Shown in pieces: positions 9,358 to 16,632 of a stretch of 21,468 bases of DNA. Made by a program: the position numbers and the translations under genes. The stretch lies in NCBI GenBank assembly GCA_021813595.1, contig JAKAKF010000021.1, positions 1-21,468 on the forward strand, in the 5' to 3' direction. Every line of letters starts with the position of its first letter. Position 1 is the first letter of the stretch. Source of the DNA: a bacterium. Lineage in GTDB: Bacteria > SZUA-79 > Acidulodesulfobacterales > Acidulodesulfobacteraceae. The notes below the pieces were generated by a model. That model did no database searches. It saw only the letters and a list, made by a program, of their open reading frames with translations, and was not told the origin of the DNA.

Positions 9358-10581
9358 TTAAATTTCTCCTTTCGCCGCTTTGTGAAGCTTAATTTCTACC
9401 TTGTCTTCTTTTGCAAGCGAAGCATAATAATCTTTCAATATAGACAAAACTTCAGGTCTGGAAAAATGGTCTGGAACTTCCTGTCCTTCGGACAGTAATT
9501 TTCTTAGCATAGTTCCGCTAAGGGTAAGCCTGTCTTCCTTAGGGTGGGGACACGTTCTCGTCGAAGCCATCCCGTCGCATTTATGGCAATAAAAGGTAAG
9601 ATCCATTTTTAACGGTTTTAATTCAAGCGCATTTTTTGGAATTTCGTCGAATATCTTGTGCGCGTCGAACGGCCCGTAATAGTCGCCGACTCCTGCATGA
9701 TCTCTTCCGACTATAAGATGGGAACATCCGTAATTCTGCCTGAATACCGCATGGAGCAGGGCTTCCCTGGGTCCGGCATATCTCATTTCCATAGGATAAC
9801 CGGCTTGAACTACGGTATTTTTAACGAAATATTTGTCTATTAACGTATTGATTGCTACCGCTCTGACATTTGCAGGAATATCTCCGGGTTTTAACTTTCC
9901 GACTAGCTGGTGTATAAGTACTCCGTCGGTAGTTTCAACTGCTACTTTTGCAAGATATTCGTGGGAGCGATGCATAGGATTTCTGGTCTGAAATGCCGCT
10001 ACGGTATTCCATCCTTTTTCCTCAAACAATTTCCTGACTTCCGCCGGACGCATATATATATCTTTAAATTCCGTCGGATAATAACTTTCGCTTAAAACTT
10101 TTACTTTTCCTGCGATATTTATATCTCCCTGAGCCATAACCTTTTGAACTCCGGGATGTTCCATATCCGTAGTTTTAAAAACTTTCTGGCATTCATGAGC
10201 TTTGTCTATGGTATATTTTTCAGAAACGTTAATAATACCTATAATTTCCGAAGTTTCGGAATCGACAAGCGCGGCTTCTTCGCCTATGTTTATTCCGTCG
10301 GCAGTCTCTTTTGAAGCGGAAAGTGTAATGGGTATAGGCCAGAATGTGCCGTCTTCCATAGTATAATTATCTACTACGCCCTGCCAGTCTTTTTTTCCCA
10401 TAAAACCTTCAAGAGGGGTAAATGCTCCTATCCCCATCATTATAAGGTCGGATGTTTCTCTTGACGTCATGGGTATTTTTTTAAGATTTTTTGCTTTTTC
10501 TTTTGCGGAGTTAAGTTCGCTTCCCGACAAAAGCAGAGGTTTTAATTTTTTTTCTTTACCGTGCGGATTTACTAAAGCCAT
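9358..10581 (-). CDS. sat: Sulfate adenylyltransferase (ATP sulfurylase)
   Basis: 407 aa, homo-oligomeric Sat type. It makes APS and PPi from ATP and sulfate. Active-site signatures: [11 protein letters not shown] (R200-N-P-M-H204-R-S-H207, the nucleotide-binding HxxH), [16 protein letters not shown], and [12 protein letters not shown] near the C-terminus. A zinc site typical of prokaryotic dissimilatory Sat is visible as C332-x2-C335-x8-C344-x-H346. There is no APS-kinase domain. The ATG start is preceded by CGGAG. It begins a sat-aprBA-qmoABC-hppA run that probably has its own promoter in the 88-bp gap behind dsrH. The reverse direction (APS to sulfate) occurs in sulfur oxidisers, but the neighbours favour sulfate activation. 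Confidence 0.98.
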   Translation of the reverse strand: MALVNPHGKEKKLKPLLLSGSELNSAKEKAKNLKKIPMTSRETSDLIMMGIGAFTPLEGFMGKKDWQGVVDNYTMEDGTFWPIPITLSASKETADGINIGEEAALVDSETSEIIGIINVSEKYTIDKAHECQKVFKTTDMEHPGVQKVMAQGDINIAGKVKVLSESYYPTEFKDIYMRPAEVRKLFEEKGWNTVAAFQTRNPMHRSHEYLAKVAVETTDGVLIHQLVGKLKPGDIPANVRAVAINTLIDKYFVKNTVVQAGYPMEMRYAGPREALLHAVFRQNYGCSHLIVGRDHAGVGDYYGPFDAHKIFDEIPKNALELKPLKMDLTFYCHKCDGMASTRTCPHPKEDRLTLSGTMLRKLLSEGQEVPDHFSRPEVLSILKDYYASLAKEDKVEIKLHKAAKGEI

Positions 10582-10618
10582 ATTTTACTCCGTATATATT
10601 TTAAAATTTAATTCTATA

Positions 10619-10647
10619 TATTTAATATTATTTGTTTAAAAAGTCAA
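10619..10647 (-). promoter_or_regulatory. Putative sigma-70 promoter of sat
   Basis: Minus-strand TTGACT (10642-10647), 17-bp spacer, TAAATA (10619-10624), about 40 bp upstream of the sat ATG. The -35 matches the consensus at 5 of 6 positions, while the -10 is weak and lies in A/T-rich sequence. It would allow sat-apr-qmo-hppA to be expressed apart from the dsr genes. Confidence 0.42.
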
Positions 10648-10669
10648 CATTTATTTTTATATTTTAAAA

Positions 10670-10969
10670 TTACGCCCATGTCATCGGATTATGTTCGGTA
10701 ACTTTTTCTACAAAGCCTTTATAATCTATTACTTTTACGTTTTCTATTATTTCGCTTTCCTGAATTCCTCTTGCTTTTATATCGGCTATAAGACAGTAAA
10801 CGGCATTTTTTTGCATAAGGTTTTTTAACGCTCCTTCAAATTTTCCGCCTTTTTTTGCGGCATATATTCCGTCTTCGGTTAAAAGCATTATATCGTTTTG
10901 CTCTATGTAGTTTATCGCATCGCTGAATGCGGAAGATTCGTACGGAGATTTTTTTACTATGTGCAGCAC
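10670..10969 (-). CDS. dsrH: DsrH/TusB-family sulfur-relay protein
   Basis: 99 aa, the normal size for DsrH/TusB. Family text includes LHIVKKSPYES at the N-terminus, LLTEDGIYAA, and the IKARGI...VKVIDYKGFVEKV segment. In the DsrE2F2H2 complex, DsrH forms a subunit of a persulfide relay that trades sulfur with DsrC/TusE-type partners in the cytoplasm. The start is GTG (10969-10967), with a good GGAGG 8-9 bases upstream. The cysteine described near position 20 in purple sulfur bacterial DsrH appears to be Ala18 here. The only cysteine is C59, in VYCLIADIKARG. It is the last gene of a dsrE-dsrF-dsrH trio, 52 bp after dsrF. Confidence 0.9.
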   Translation of the reverse strand: MLHIVKKSPYESSAFSDAINYIEQNDIMLLTEDGIYAAKKGGKFEGALKNLMQKNAVYCLIADIKARGIQESEIIENVKVIDYKGFVEKVTEHNPMTWA

Positions 10970-11021
10970 TTTTAAATTCCTCCTTAATTATTATTCCATA
11001 ATAAATTTAGGTTTTTATTTT

Positions 11022-11396
11022 TTAAAACGGCAGTAACGCTTTCATTTCTCTCATCTTTTGCTTCAATGTATTTCTGTCTATTATCTCAACTTCGGTAGCA
11101 AGATCGCTTTCGGACATACCTCTTTCTTCGAGAGACTCTTTTTCTACGTATATATGCGAAATTTCAAAGTCGTCTATTAATATAGGATAAGTCATTGAAA
11201 AATTTTTCTTTCCCAGAAGTGAAGTATCCTGCCCTTTTTTCAACGAAAATACTCCGTCTCCGGTAAATGTTACGCTTATATCCTGTTCGTATGCGCCGAA
11301 CATAACCATGGCTTCTATAGCTTCCTGTTCGTATATAGTACCGTACGGAGCGGTTCTGCATACAAACATAACTTTAGTTTTTTCTTGTTCTGACAT
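11022..11396 (-). CDS. dsrF: DsrF/TusC-family sulfur-relay protein
   Basis: 124 aa. The TusC/DsrF signature is clear: RTAPYGTIYEQEAIEAMVMFGAYEQDISVTFTGDGVF-type text, then LKKGQDTS. The only cysteine is C13, in VMFVCRTAPYG; the family is not known for a catalytic cysteine and serves as a structural partner of DsrE and DsrH. The ATG start has AAAGGAG upstream. It sits 39 bp after dsrE and 52 bp before dsrH, in the usual E-F-H order of sulfur oxidisers. Confidence 0.91.
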   Translation of the reverse strand: MSEQEKTKVMFVCRTAPYGTIYEQEAIEAMVMFGAYEQDISVTFTGDGVFSLKKGQDTSLLGKKNFSMTYPILIDDFEISHIYVEKESLEERGMSESDLATEVEIIDRNTLKQKMREMKALLPF

Positions 11397-11435
11397 GTTA
11401 TGGCTCCTTTATTCAGTATATTTTTTTATTTTTTA

Positions 11436-11786
11436 TTAAAAAGTTATAGTTCTGTCGGATGTTATGCACAGTTCTAACAGTTGTCCCAGTCCGGATATTT
11501 CTTCCACTTTACATACTGTCTGATTGACTATGCCTCTTCTTTTTCCAGCCGCAACGCAGACTATTAATCTGACTCCTTTCAATTCTAATTCCGTAAGGAG
11601 TTTCATAATATTTCTTTCGTCTCTCGGCGGTTCAAGCGTCGCACATCTGTTATAAACTCCGTCGTTATAAAAAAATATGCCCGTTATTTCATGCCCGCTT
11701 TCCATAGCCGCTAATATAAAATTATAGGCTGTGTCCATAGCCTGATGCATATAAGGGCCTTCTTTAATAAGAATGCCGAATTTCAT
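11436..11786 (-). CDS. dsrE: DsrE/TusD-family sulfurtransferase subunit
   Basis: 116 aa. DsrE/TusD fold with FGILIKEGPYMHQAMDTAYNF, GIFFYNDGVYN and VRLIVCVAAGKRRGI. C77 in LIVCVAA lines up with the active persulfide cysteine (Cys78 in Allochromatium DsrE and E. coli TusD), so the catalytic residue is kept; C48, C92 and C107 are also present. It passes sulfane sulfur to or from a DsrC/TusE partner. The ATG start follows a very strong GGGGAGG. Three palindromic repeats lie in the 169-bp gap upstream. In sulfur oxidisers dsrEFH usually sits next to dsrC; here the trio follows dsrK. Confidence 0.92.
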   Translation of the reverse strand: MKFGILIKEGPYMHQAMDTAYNFILAAMESGHEITGIFFYNDGVYNRCATLEPPRDERNIMKLLTELELKGVRLIVCVAAGKRRGIVNQTVCKVEEISGLGQLLELCITSDRTITF

Positions 11787-11821
11787 TAATTCCTCCCCTG
11801 TTAACTAGTTATTTTTATATT

Positions 11822-11921
11822 ATGGTGACAGAATTCAATTCTGTCACCATCACAAATGATAGTGACAGAATTCAATTCTGTCACCATCACAAATCGTAGG
11901 GACAGAATTCAATTCTGTCCC
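11822..11921. repeat. Three palindromic repeats at a 37-bp period in the dsrK-dsrE gap
   Basis: Three near-identical palindromes are centred at 11836, 11873 and 11910, exactly 37 bp apart. The cores are 11825-11847, 11862-11884 and 11899-11921, each with 11-bp arms around a central C. Copy 1 extends to perfect 14-bp arms (11822-11850). Copies 1 and 2 have arms GTGACAGAATT / AATTCTGTCAC. Copy 3 has GGGACAGAATT / AATTCTGTCCC, a paired change that keeps the stem. Spacers are also conserved between copies 1-2 and 2-3 (CATCACAAAT). No U-tract follows on the minus strand, so this is not a standard terminator. A REP-like repeat mobilised by a Y1 (RAYT) transposase is a plausible origin; copy 3 is preceded by GTAG, as in REP elements. 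A regulatory role for dsrEFH is also possible. Confidence 0.92.
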
Positions 11922-11955
11922 CGTTACAACTTGATACGAACAAATCGGAAATTTA

Positions 11956-13443
11956 CTACATTATTATAGCGTTGCTGACTAACTGATGAATACCGCCGAC
12001 CATTTCGGCATCTAAACCGTACAACGGGAATACTTTGGAAAACTGAGTTTTGCATATTGCGCAAATCAAGGCGTAAAAATTTACTCCATGATTATCTACT
12101 GCTTCTTTAACAGTCTGCATTCTCGGCATAGAACCTGCCAGCCTGACGTTCATTACTTCTTCCGTCAATAGTCCGCCGCCTGCGCCGCAGCAAAAAGTGC
12201 TTTCTTTAGTAGTGCCTTCCCTTAATTCTACGAATTTATTTGCGGCGGCTTTTATCAATTCTCTCGGTATGGTAAATTGACCTCCTACAACGTCGCCTAT
12301 TCTGGAACCTCTCGCTACGTTGCAAGAATCGTGGAACGTAACGACTTTATCGTCGTTTGCGGTTGGATCGAGCTTTATAACTCCATCTTTTACAAGTCCT
12401 AAAGTAAAATCGCAAATATGGGTAGGCTGTTTATATTTTGAATCGAGAAAATCGAAGGGTCCGTTCATAGTATTGGAATACATATATGCCGCTCTCCATG
12501 CATGTCCGCATTCTCCTATAATTACTCTCTTTACTTTAAGCCTTCTTGCCTCATCCCATATCCTTTTATTGATTTCTTTGGTGTTTTGATAGCTTCCTAT
12601 AAACTTTCCGAAATTACCCGCTTCGGATGCATACGAAGAAACAGTATAGCTTATACCTGCTTTATGAAACACTTTTGCATATCCTTTCAAAGATTCCATA
12701 TGCGGCATAGCAAAAAAATCAGCCGACGGGGGAACAAGCAAAACTTCCGCTCCTTCTACGTCCATAGGAATTTTTACGCCTTTTCCGCCTTCTTCTTCTA
12801 TTTCTTCTTCCAAGTCGTCAAGAGTGTTTCTTAAAGCGGCTGGCGGGATTCCTATATTATTTCCGGTCACGAAAACTTTATGAATAACTTCGGTAGTGTA
12901 TTTTTGTCCAAGACCTATGGAATCCATAATCTGTCTTGCCGCCATAGTTATTTCTGCCGTATCTATGCCGTAAGGACAGTAGAGCGAACATCTCCTGCAT
13001 TCCGAACACTGCCAAAAATACGTATACCACTCCTTCAAAACTTCTTCGGTTAATTCCTGTGCATTGGAAAGACTTTTAAAAAATCCCGACGGAGTAAAAT
13101 AATATCTGTAAACCTTTCTCATTAACTCCTGTCTTTGTACGGGCATATTATTAGGGTCCGACGTTCCGAGGAAAAACTGGCATTTATCGGTGCACGCGCC
13201 GCACCTGACGCATATGTCCATATAATCTCTTACAGCTTTATTATGGTCTAGTATCTCTTTAAACACCCCAAGAGCTTTATCCTTCCATCCGTCTTGCAGT
13301 TTCGCAGGAAAGCCCAGCGCTTCCATATCTTCTTTCTGTGCTTCTATCATATGTTCATATGAAGATGCTCCGGGAACTATCTTCGGTATTGAAATCTTTC
13401 CGTCCAATACCGGTACTTTATATTTACTTTTCGGCTTAGCCAT
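11956..13443 (-). CDS. dsrK: DsrK, HdrD-like iron-sulfur catalytic subunit of the DsrMK complex
   Basis: 495 aa. It has two [4Fe-4S] motifs (C78-x2-C81-x2-C84-x3-C88 and C146-x2-C149-x2-C152-x3-C156). They are followed by HdrD/CCG-type cysteine clusters (GECGHAWR, FHDSCNVARGS, STFCCGAGGG, ALICAICKTQF) that would hold the special catalytic [4Fe-4S] centre. DsrK is thought to reduce the DsrC trisulfide/disulfide with electrons from menaquinol through DsrM. The ATG start follows CGGAGG. It lies 69 bp after dsrM. This would be the normal partner of a two-cysteine DsrC, which makes the one-cysteine DsrC-like protein nearby noteworthy. Confidence 0.96.
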   Translation of the reverse strand: MAKPKSKYKVPVLDGKISIPKIVPGASSYEHMIEAQKEDMEALGFPAKLQDGWKDKALGVFKEILDHNKAVRDYMDICVRCGACTDKCQFFLGTSDPNNMPVQRQELMRKVYRYYFTPSGFFKSLSNAQELTEEVLKEWYTYFWQCSECRRCSLYCPYGIDTAEITMAARQIMDSIGLGQKYTTEVIHKVFVTGNNIGIPPAALRNTLDDLEEEIEEEGGKGVKIPMDVEGAEVLLVPPSADFFAMPHMESLKGYAKVFHKAGISYTVSSYASEAGNFGKFIGSYQNTKEINKRIWDEARRLKVKRVIIGECGHAWRAAYMYSNTMNGPFDFLDSKYKQPTHICDFTLGLVKDGVIKLDPTANDDKVVTFHDSCNVARGSRIGDVVGGQFTIPRELIKAAANKFVELREGTTKESTFCCGAGGGLLTEEVMNVRLAGSMPRMQTVKEAVDNHGVNFYALICAICKTQFSKVFPLYGLDAEMVGGIHQLVSNAIIM

Positions 13444-13512
13444 ACTGTATATACCTCCGATTAATTCATATACGGAATTAAAATTACAGGTTATTAATTA
13501 ATTTATATTTTA

Positions 13513-14274
13513 TTATATAGACAGATCCTTTGCATTTGGACGATAGTATCTTTCTTCTATAGGATTATCTGCCATATTTCTTGTCGGCGAAAAGAATATT
13601 CCGACGAAATGCATTATTTTGCTAAACGGTATATATAGAATAAGAAGCATAACTAGCGTATAATGTATCAAAAATAAAGGGTTTGACGGTATATTTGTAA
13701 ATTGAAACGTCAAAAGGCCGTTCATATATGGATCCAGCTGTTGATCAACCACGGTCAAAGCAGCCGGCGTTAATACAAAGTTCAAAGACAGACCTGCTAT
13801 GCCGATAAGCATTAATAAAATCAATATAAGATAATCCTGAAAAAGCGATATAAATTTTACCCTTTCTACCACGACTCTTCTCATTAGTAAAAGAAAAAGG
13901 GACAAAACCATAATTATGCCGCAAACTATACCCGCTAAAACGAAATAATTATACCAGGAAGGCAAAGGGTTAGTATAAACAAAATGTCGCGCAAAATGCA
14001 TTGCTATTAAAAGAAAAAACGAAATATGAAACAGGTATCCAAATACCCAAGTAGGTTTATTTGATTTAAAGAGGCTTTTAAAGAAAAAAACTTCTCCAAG
14101 AACTCTTGCAAATGCGCCGCTTTTAGTAAGCGGAGCAGGAGTCAGCATAATTTTAATCGGCTGAGGCGTCGTCGCATATTGATATATTCTTAAAACTACG
14201 CCTACAACAAAAATCAACCCGACCGAATAAGTAATAAATAAGTATATAGCGGTGGTTAAATTAAGAGGTTCCAT
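13513..14274 (-). CDS. dsrM: DsrM, NarI-like cytochrome b membrane subunit of DsrMK
   Basis: 253 aa, short compared with many DsrM proteins of over 300 aa. Five hydrophobic helices are predicted (about 8-31, 76-97, 108-131, 145-168, 198-226). Haem-ligand candidates are H83/H93/H97 in the second helix and H204/H222 in the fifth, as in the NarI family. It oxidises menaquinol and delivers electrons to DsrK on the cytoplasmic side. The ATG start follows AGGGGGGAG. The identity rests on the NarI-like helix and histidine pattern plus position directly before dsrK. No dsrJ, dsrO or dsrP is present, so this looks like a two-subunit MK system. Confidence 0.92.
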   Translation of the reverse strand: MEPLNLTTAIYLFITYSVGLIFVVGVVLRIYQYATTPQPIKIMLTPAPLTKSGAFARVLGEVFFFKSLFKSNKPTWVFGYLFHISFFLLIAMHFARHFVYTNPLPSWYNYFVLAGIVCGIIMVLSLFLLLMRRVVVERVKFISLFQDYLILILLMLIGIAGLSLNFVLTPAALTVVDQQLDPYMNGLLTFQFTNIPSNPLFLIHYTLVMLLILYIPFSKIMHFVGIFFSPTRNMADNPIEERYYRPNAKDLSI

Positions 14275-14326
14275 ATTTACTCCCCCCTGAATAAATAATT
14301 TAATTTTATTTTATTTGTGTTTATAT

Positions 14327-14361
14327 AATAATCAAGCGGCTTAAAAAGCCGCTTGATTATT
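14327..14361. other. Long perfect hairpin between dsrC and dsrM
   Basis: A 16-bp perfect stem with a 3-base AAA loop; the core is CAAGCGGCTT / AAGCCGCTTG. On the minus strand (the coding direction) the stem is followed by ATATAAACAC, not a U-tract. On the plus strand a T6 run follows about 10 bases later. It is therefore either an mRNA-processing or stability hairpin for the dsr transcript or a terminator aimed at antisense transcription. Confidence 0.7.
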
Positions 14362-14379
14362 TCATAGCTCTTTTTTACG

Positions 14380-14721
14380 TTAAACGCAGCCTGTCGGTTT
14401 TGGAAGACCCGATATTTTTGCAAGCTGTTTTGCCGGGCCTTCGGGAAATAATTCATAAATGAATTTATTTGCTTCTTTTTTGTCCGGTAAATTTTCAAGG
14501 CTCATGACTTCTTTCGTCAGCGATTTAATAGCAGGCGCAACCTGAAATTTCTGAAAGTAATCCCTTATCCATTCAATTAATTTCCAGTGTTTTTCGGTTA
14601 ATTCTACATTTTCCTGTTTCGCAAGAACTTCAGCAAGACCTTTGTCCCAATCTCCAAGATTCTGAAGGTAACCTTCGTCATCCGTTTCTATCGTTTTTCC
14701 GTTATAAACAAAACTTGCCAT
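14380..14721 (-). CDS. dsrC: DsrC/TusE-family sulfur carrier lacking the second redox cysteine
   Basis: 113 aa, normal family length. Conserved text includes DDEGYLQNLGDWDKGLAEVLA, LTEKHWKLIEWIRDYF and the C-terminal arm PEGPAKQLAKISGLPKPTGCV-type. True DsrC has two cysteines in this arm, the penultimate CysA and CysB eleven residues earlier, which hold the sulfite-derived sulfur as a trisulfide. Here CysA is C112, but the CysB position is Ala101 (codon GCA), and there is no other cysteine in the protein. By residue pattern this is therefore TusE-like, yet it sits in the middle of a dsr operon between dsrL and dsrM. It can carry a persulfide (for example with DsrEFH) but cannot make the intramolecular trisulfide. 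The ATG start follows GGAGG. Family confidence is high; whether it serves DsrAB is open. Confidence 0.93.
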   Translation of the reverse strand: MASFVYNGKTIETDDEGYLQNLGDWDKGLAEVLAKQENVELTEKHWKLIEWIRDYFQKFQVAPAIKSLTKEVMSLENLPDKKEANKFIYELFPEGPAKQLAKISGLPKPTGCV

Positions 14722-14797
14722 AAATAACCTCCATTAAAATTAAATTTAATTTATTTGAATTCATTACATCATATTTAAAAATATTTAAAAGCTTCAT

Positions 14798-16510
14798 TTA
14801 CAGCATATCTATATAACCGCAGGGACAGCTTTCGGCGCATTTTTTGCAACCGTTGCACGTCTCAAGGTGAAACTCGAAATGCTGACCTTTCGGCAATTTT
14901 TTAACTGCGCTCTGCGAGCAGTATTCAAAACAGCTGCCGCAGTCGAAGCATAATCCGCAGCTCATGCATCTCTTTACTTCCGAAACTAATTCGTCGAAAT
15001 TAAGGTCGTTTAAAATGCCTTCAAAATCTTTAACTCTTTCTTTAGGATCTCTGGACGTCCTCTTCTTTCTTTCGGCCGGCTGAAAATACGCAAGATACAT
15101 ATTTTTCCCTTCCCTGTTTACAGCGTCGCCGTACTTTATAACTCTTCTTTCGTCGTTAATAACCTGTTCTCCGCTAAACTTTTTATGTATAGCGTATGCG
15201 GCATATCTTCCCATTCCTATAGCGTCCGTAACGAGACCGAACCTTAATATATCGCCGCCGGCAAATACTTTATCTTCGCCTGCGACTAAATAATTATCGT
15301 CAACTTTTAAAAATTCGTTATTCGGATTTTTAGTCAGATTTTCTAAACCTTTATAATCGGGCTTTTGACCGAAAGAATATATTAAAGTGTCTAATTTTAA
15401 ATTAAGTTCCTGCCCGCCTTCTATTATTATAGGATGAACCCTGCCCGAAGCATCTTTTTCCGAAAGTTTCATTTTTTTAAGCTTTACGGCAACAGCTTTG
15501 CCGTTTTCCGTAACTATCTCGTCGAGCGCAAATAAAAATTCGAATTTTATTCCCTCGGCGTGTCCTTCTTTTACTTCCGTAGAACCTTTTTCTTCTATTT
15601 CGGATGCATCGTTAACCGTGCCTTTATTGTATATAAAAGTAACGTTGGCGCCGAGTCTTTTTGCAACCATTCCAGCATCCATTGCGCTGTCGCTTCCGAT
15701 AACTACCACTTCTTTACCGGCATCTTTAAGTTCTCCGGAAGCCGCTTTCTGCAGAAATTCAATTCCGGTATAAACATTAGGAGAATCCGCGCCGTTCATC
15801 TTCATTTTTATAGGTTCATGAGTTCCTATGGCAATAAATATTGCATCATACTCGGACTTAAGGCTGTCCAATGTTACATCAGTGCCTATATTGACGCCGG
15901 TTTTAATTTCAACGCCAAGATTCTTAATGCGCTGAACCTCGGCATCTATAATATCTAAAGGCAGTCTGAAACGCGGTATTCCATATCTTAAATATCCTCC
16001 TGTTTCAGGAAACTTTTCAAAAATAGTGACTTGATAGCCTCTTAACGCAAGGTGATATGCGGCAGATAAACCTGCAGGACCGCTTCCTATTATCGCAATT
16101 TTTTCTTTTCTTGTAACTTCGGTTAATTTTTTATACTGAAGATTATTTTTTATTCCGTAATCTCCAACAAACATTTCTATAGCATTAATAGCTACCGGCG
16201 TATCTTTTTCTTTTCTGTTGCATGCGTCTTCACATGGATGGGGACATACTCTTCCGGTAGTCGAAGGAAGAGGATTGGACTCCGTCAGCATATAAAAAGC
16301 CAGCTTTAATGAGTCGTCTATAGGCCTGTCGTAAGACTCGCTCTGCGCTATAAGCTGAATATAATCTCTAACCTTTGTTCCATTAGGACAAGTATCCATG
16401 CAAGGGGGTCTTTTTTCGACGTATTTAGGTCTGTACGGCGACTGAGACATTCCGCCGCCAGTACTCGCCGCAATTTTTGCCGGTTTTTTCGGTTTTTTTA
16501 ATTCAAGCAT
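14798..16510 (-). CDS. dsrL: DsrL, GltD-like NAD(P)H:acceptor flavoprotein with extra ferredoxin clusters
   Basis: 570 aa. The N-terminal GltD-type Fe-S region has C37, C41, C89, C93 and C97. An FAD Rossmann motif GSGPAGLSA lies at 142-150 and a nucleotide-binding Rossmann at about 268-297 (VVVIGSDSAMDAG ... GANVTFIYNKG). The C-terminal Fe-S region has C515/C518/C521/C524/C527/C531 and C552-x2-C555-x2-C558-x3-C562. DsrL exchanges electrons between NAD(P)H and DsrAB. It was first studied in sulfur oxidisers; a shorter DsrL-2 group is reported from sulfur- or sulfite-reducing organisms. This protein is shorter than the roughly 650-aa Allochromatium form, which fits DsrL-2. The YRR-like arginines often tied to NADPH preference are replaced by YNK. 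The gene follows dsrD by 122 bp and has only a modest AGGG ribosome site. A plain glutamate synthase small subunit is less likely given the C-terminal clusters and the neighbours. Confidence 0.93.
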   Translation of the reverse strand: MLELKKPKKPAKIAASTGGGMSQSPYRPKYVEKRPPCMDTCPNGTKVRDYIQLIAQSESYDRPIDDSLKLAFYMLTESNPLPSTTGRVCPHPCEDACNRKEKDTPVAINAIEMFVGDYGIKNNLQYKKLTEVTRKEKIAIIGSGPAGLSAAYHLALRGYQVTIFEKFPETGGYLRYGIPRFRLPLDIIDAEVQRIKNLGVEIKTGVNIGTDVTLDSLKSEYDAIFIAIGTHEPIKMKMNGADSPNVYTGIEFLQKAASGELKDAGKEVVVIGSDSAMDAGMVAKRLGANVTFIYNKGTVNDASEIEEKGSTEVKEGHAEGIKFEFLFALDEIVTENGKAVAVKLKKMKLSEKDASGRVHPIIIEGGQELNLKLDTLIYSFGQKPDYKGLENLTKNPNNEFLKVDDNYLVAGEDKVFAGGDILRFGLVTDAIGMGRYAAYAIHKKFSGEQVINDERRVIKYGDAVNREGKNMYLAYFQPAERKKRTSRDPKERVKDFEGILNDLNFDELVSEVKRCMSCGLCFDCGSCFEYCSQSAVKKLPKGQHFEFHLETCNGCKKCAESCPCGYIDML

Positions 16511-16577
16511 AATTTTTCCCTATTTTATTTATTTTTCAGTCGGACGGATTTAATTTAGTCCAACGCTATTTATTATT

Positions 16578-16616
16578 CAACGTAACGGCGGAAATAAAAT
16601 TTCCGCCGTTACGTTT
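16578..16616. other. Very strong hairpin between dsrD and dsrL
   Basis: A perfect stem of at least 17 bp with a 3-base loop; the core is GTAACGGCGGAAA / TTTCCGCCGTTAC. It begins about 20 bp past the dsrD stop. A T7 run follows on the plus strand, so it reads as a textbook terminator for plus-strand transcription. On the minus strand it follows an A-run and is trailed by TTGAATAATAAATAG, without a U-tract. It may cut or stabilise the dsrABD message ahead of dsrL, or stop antisense transcripts from entering dsrABD. Confidence 0.75.
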
Positions 16617-16632
16617 TTTTATTATTAATTAT

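Noticed and set aside
11164..11361. Minus-strand 65-aa frame inside dsrF
   Set aside because: It is an out-of-frame shadow of dsrF with no motif.
11822..11921. CRISPR array
   Set aside because: Only three units, each fully palindromic, and the spacers between them are near-identical rather than unique.
14277..14498. Minus-strand 73-aa frame overlapping the dsrC 3' end
   Set aside because: It overlaps dsrC out of frame, reads through the hairpin, and is low complexity (Lys/Asn-rich).
16520..16577. Promoter for dsrL (TTGAAT-17-TAAATT on the minus strand)
   Set aside because: Both boxes match at only 4 of 6 positions in A/T-rich sequence; not distinguishable from chance.
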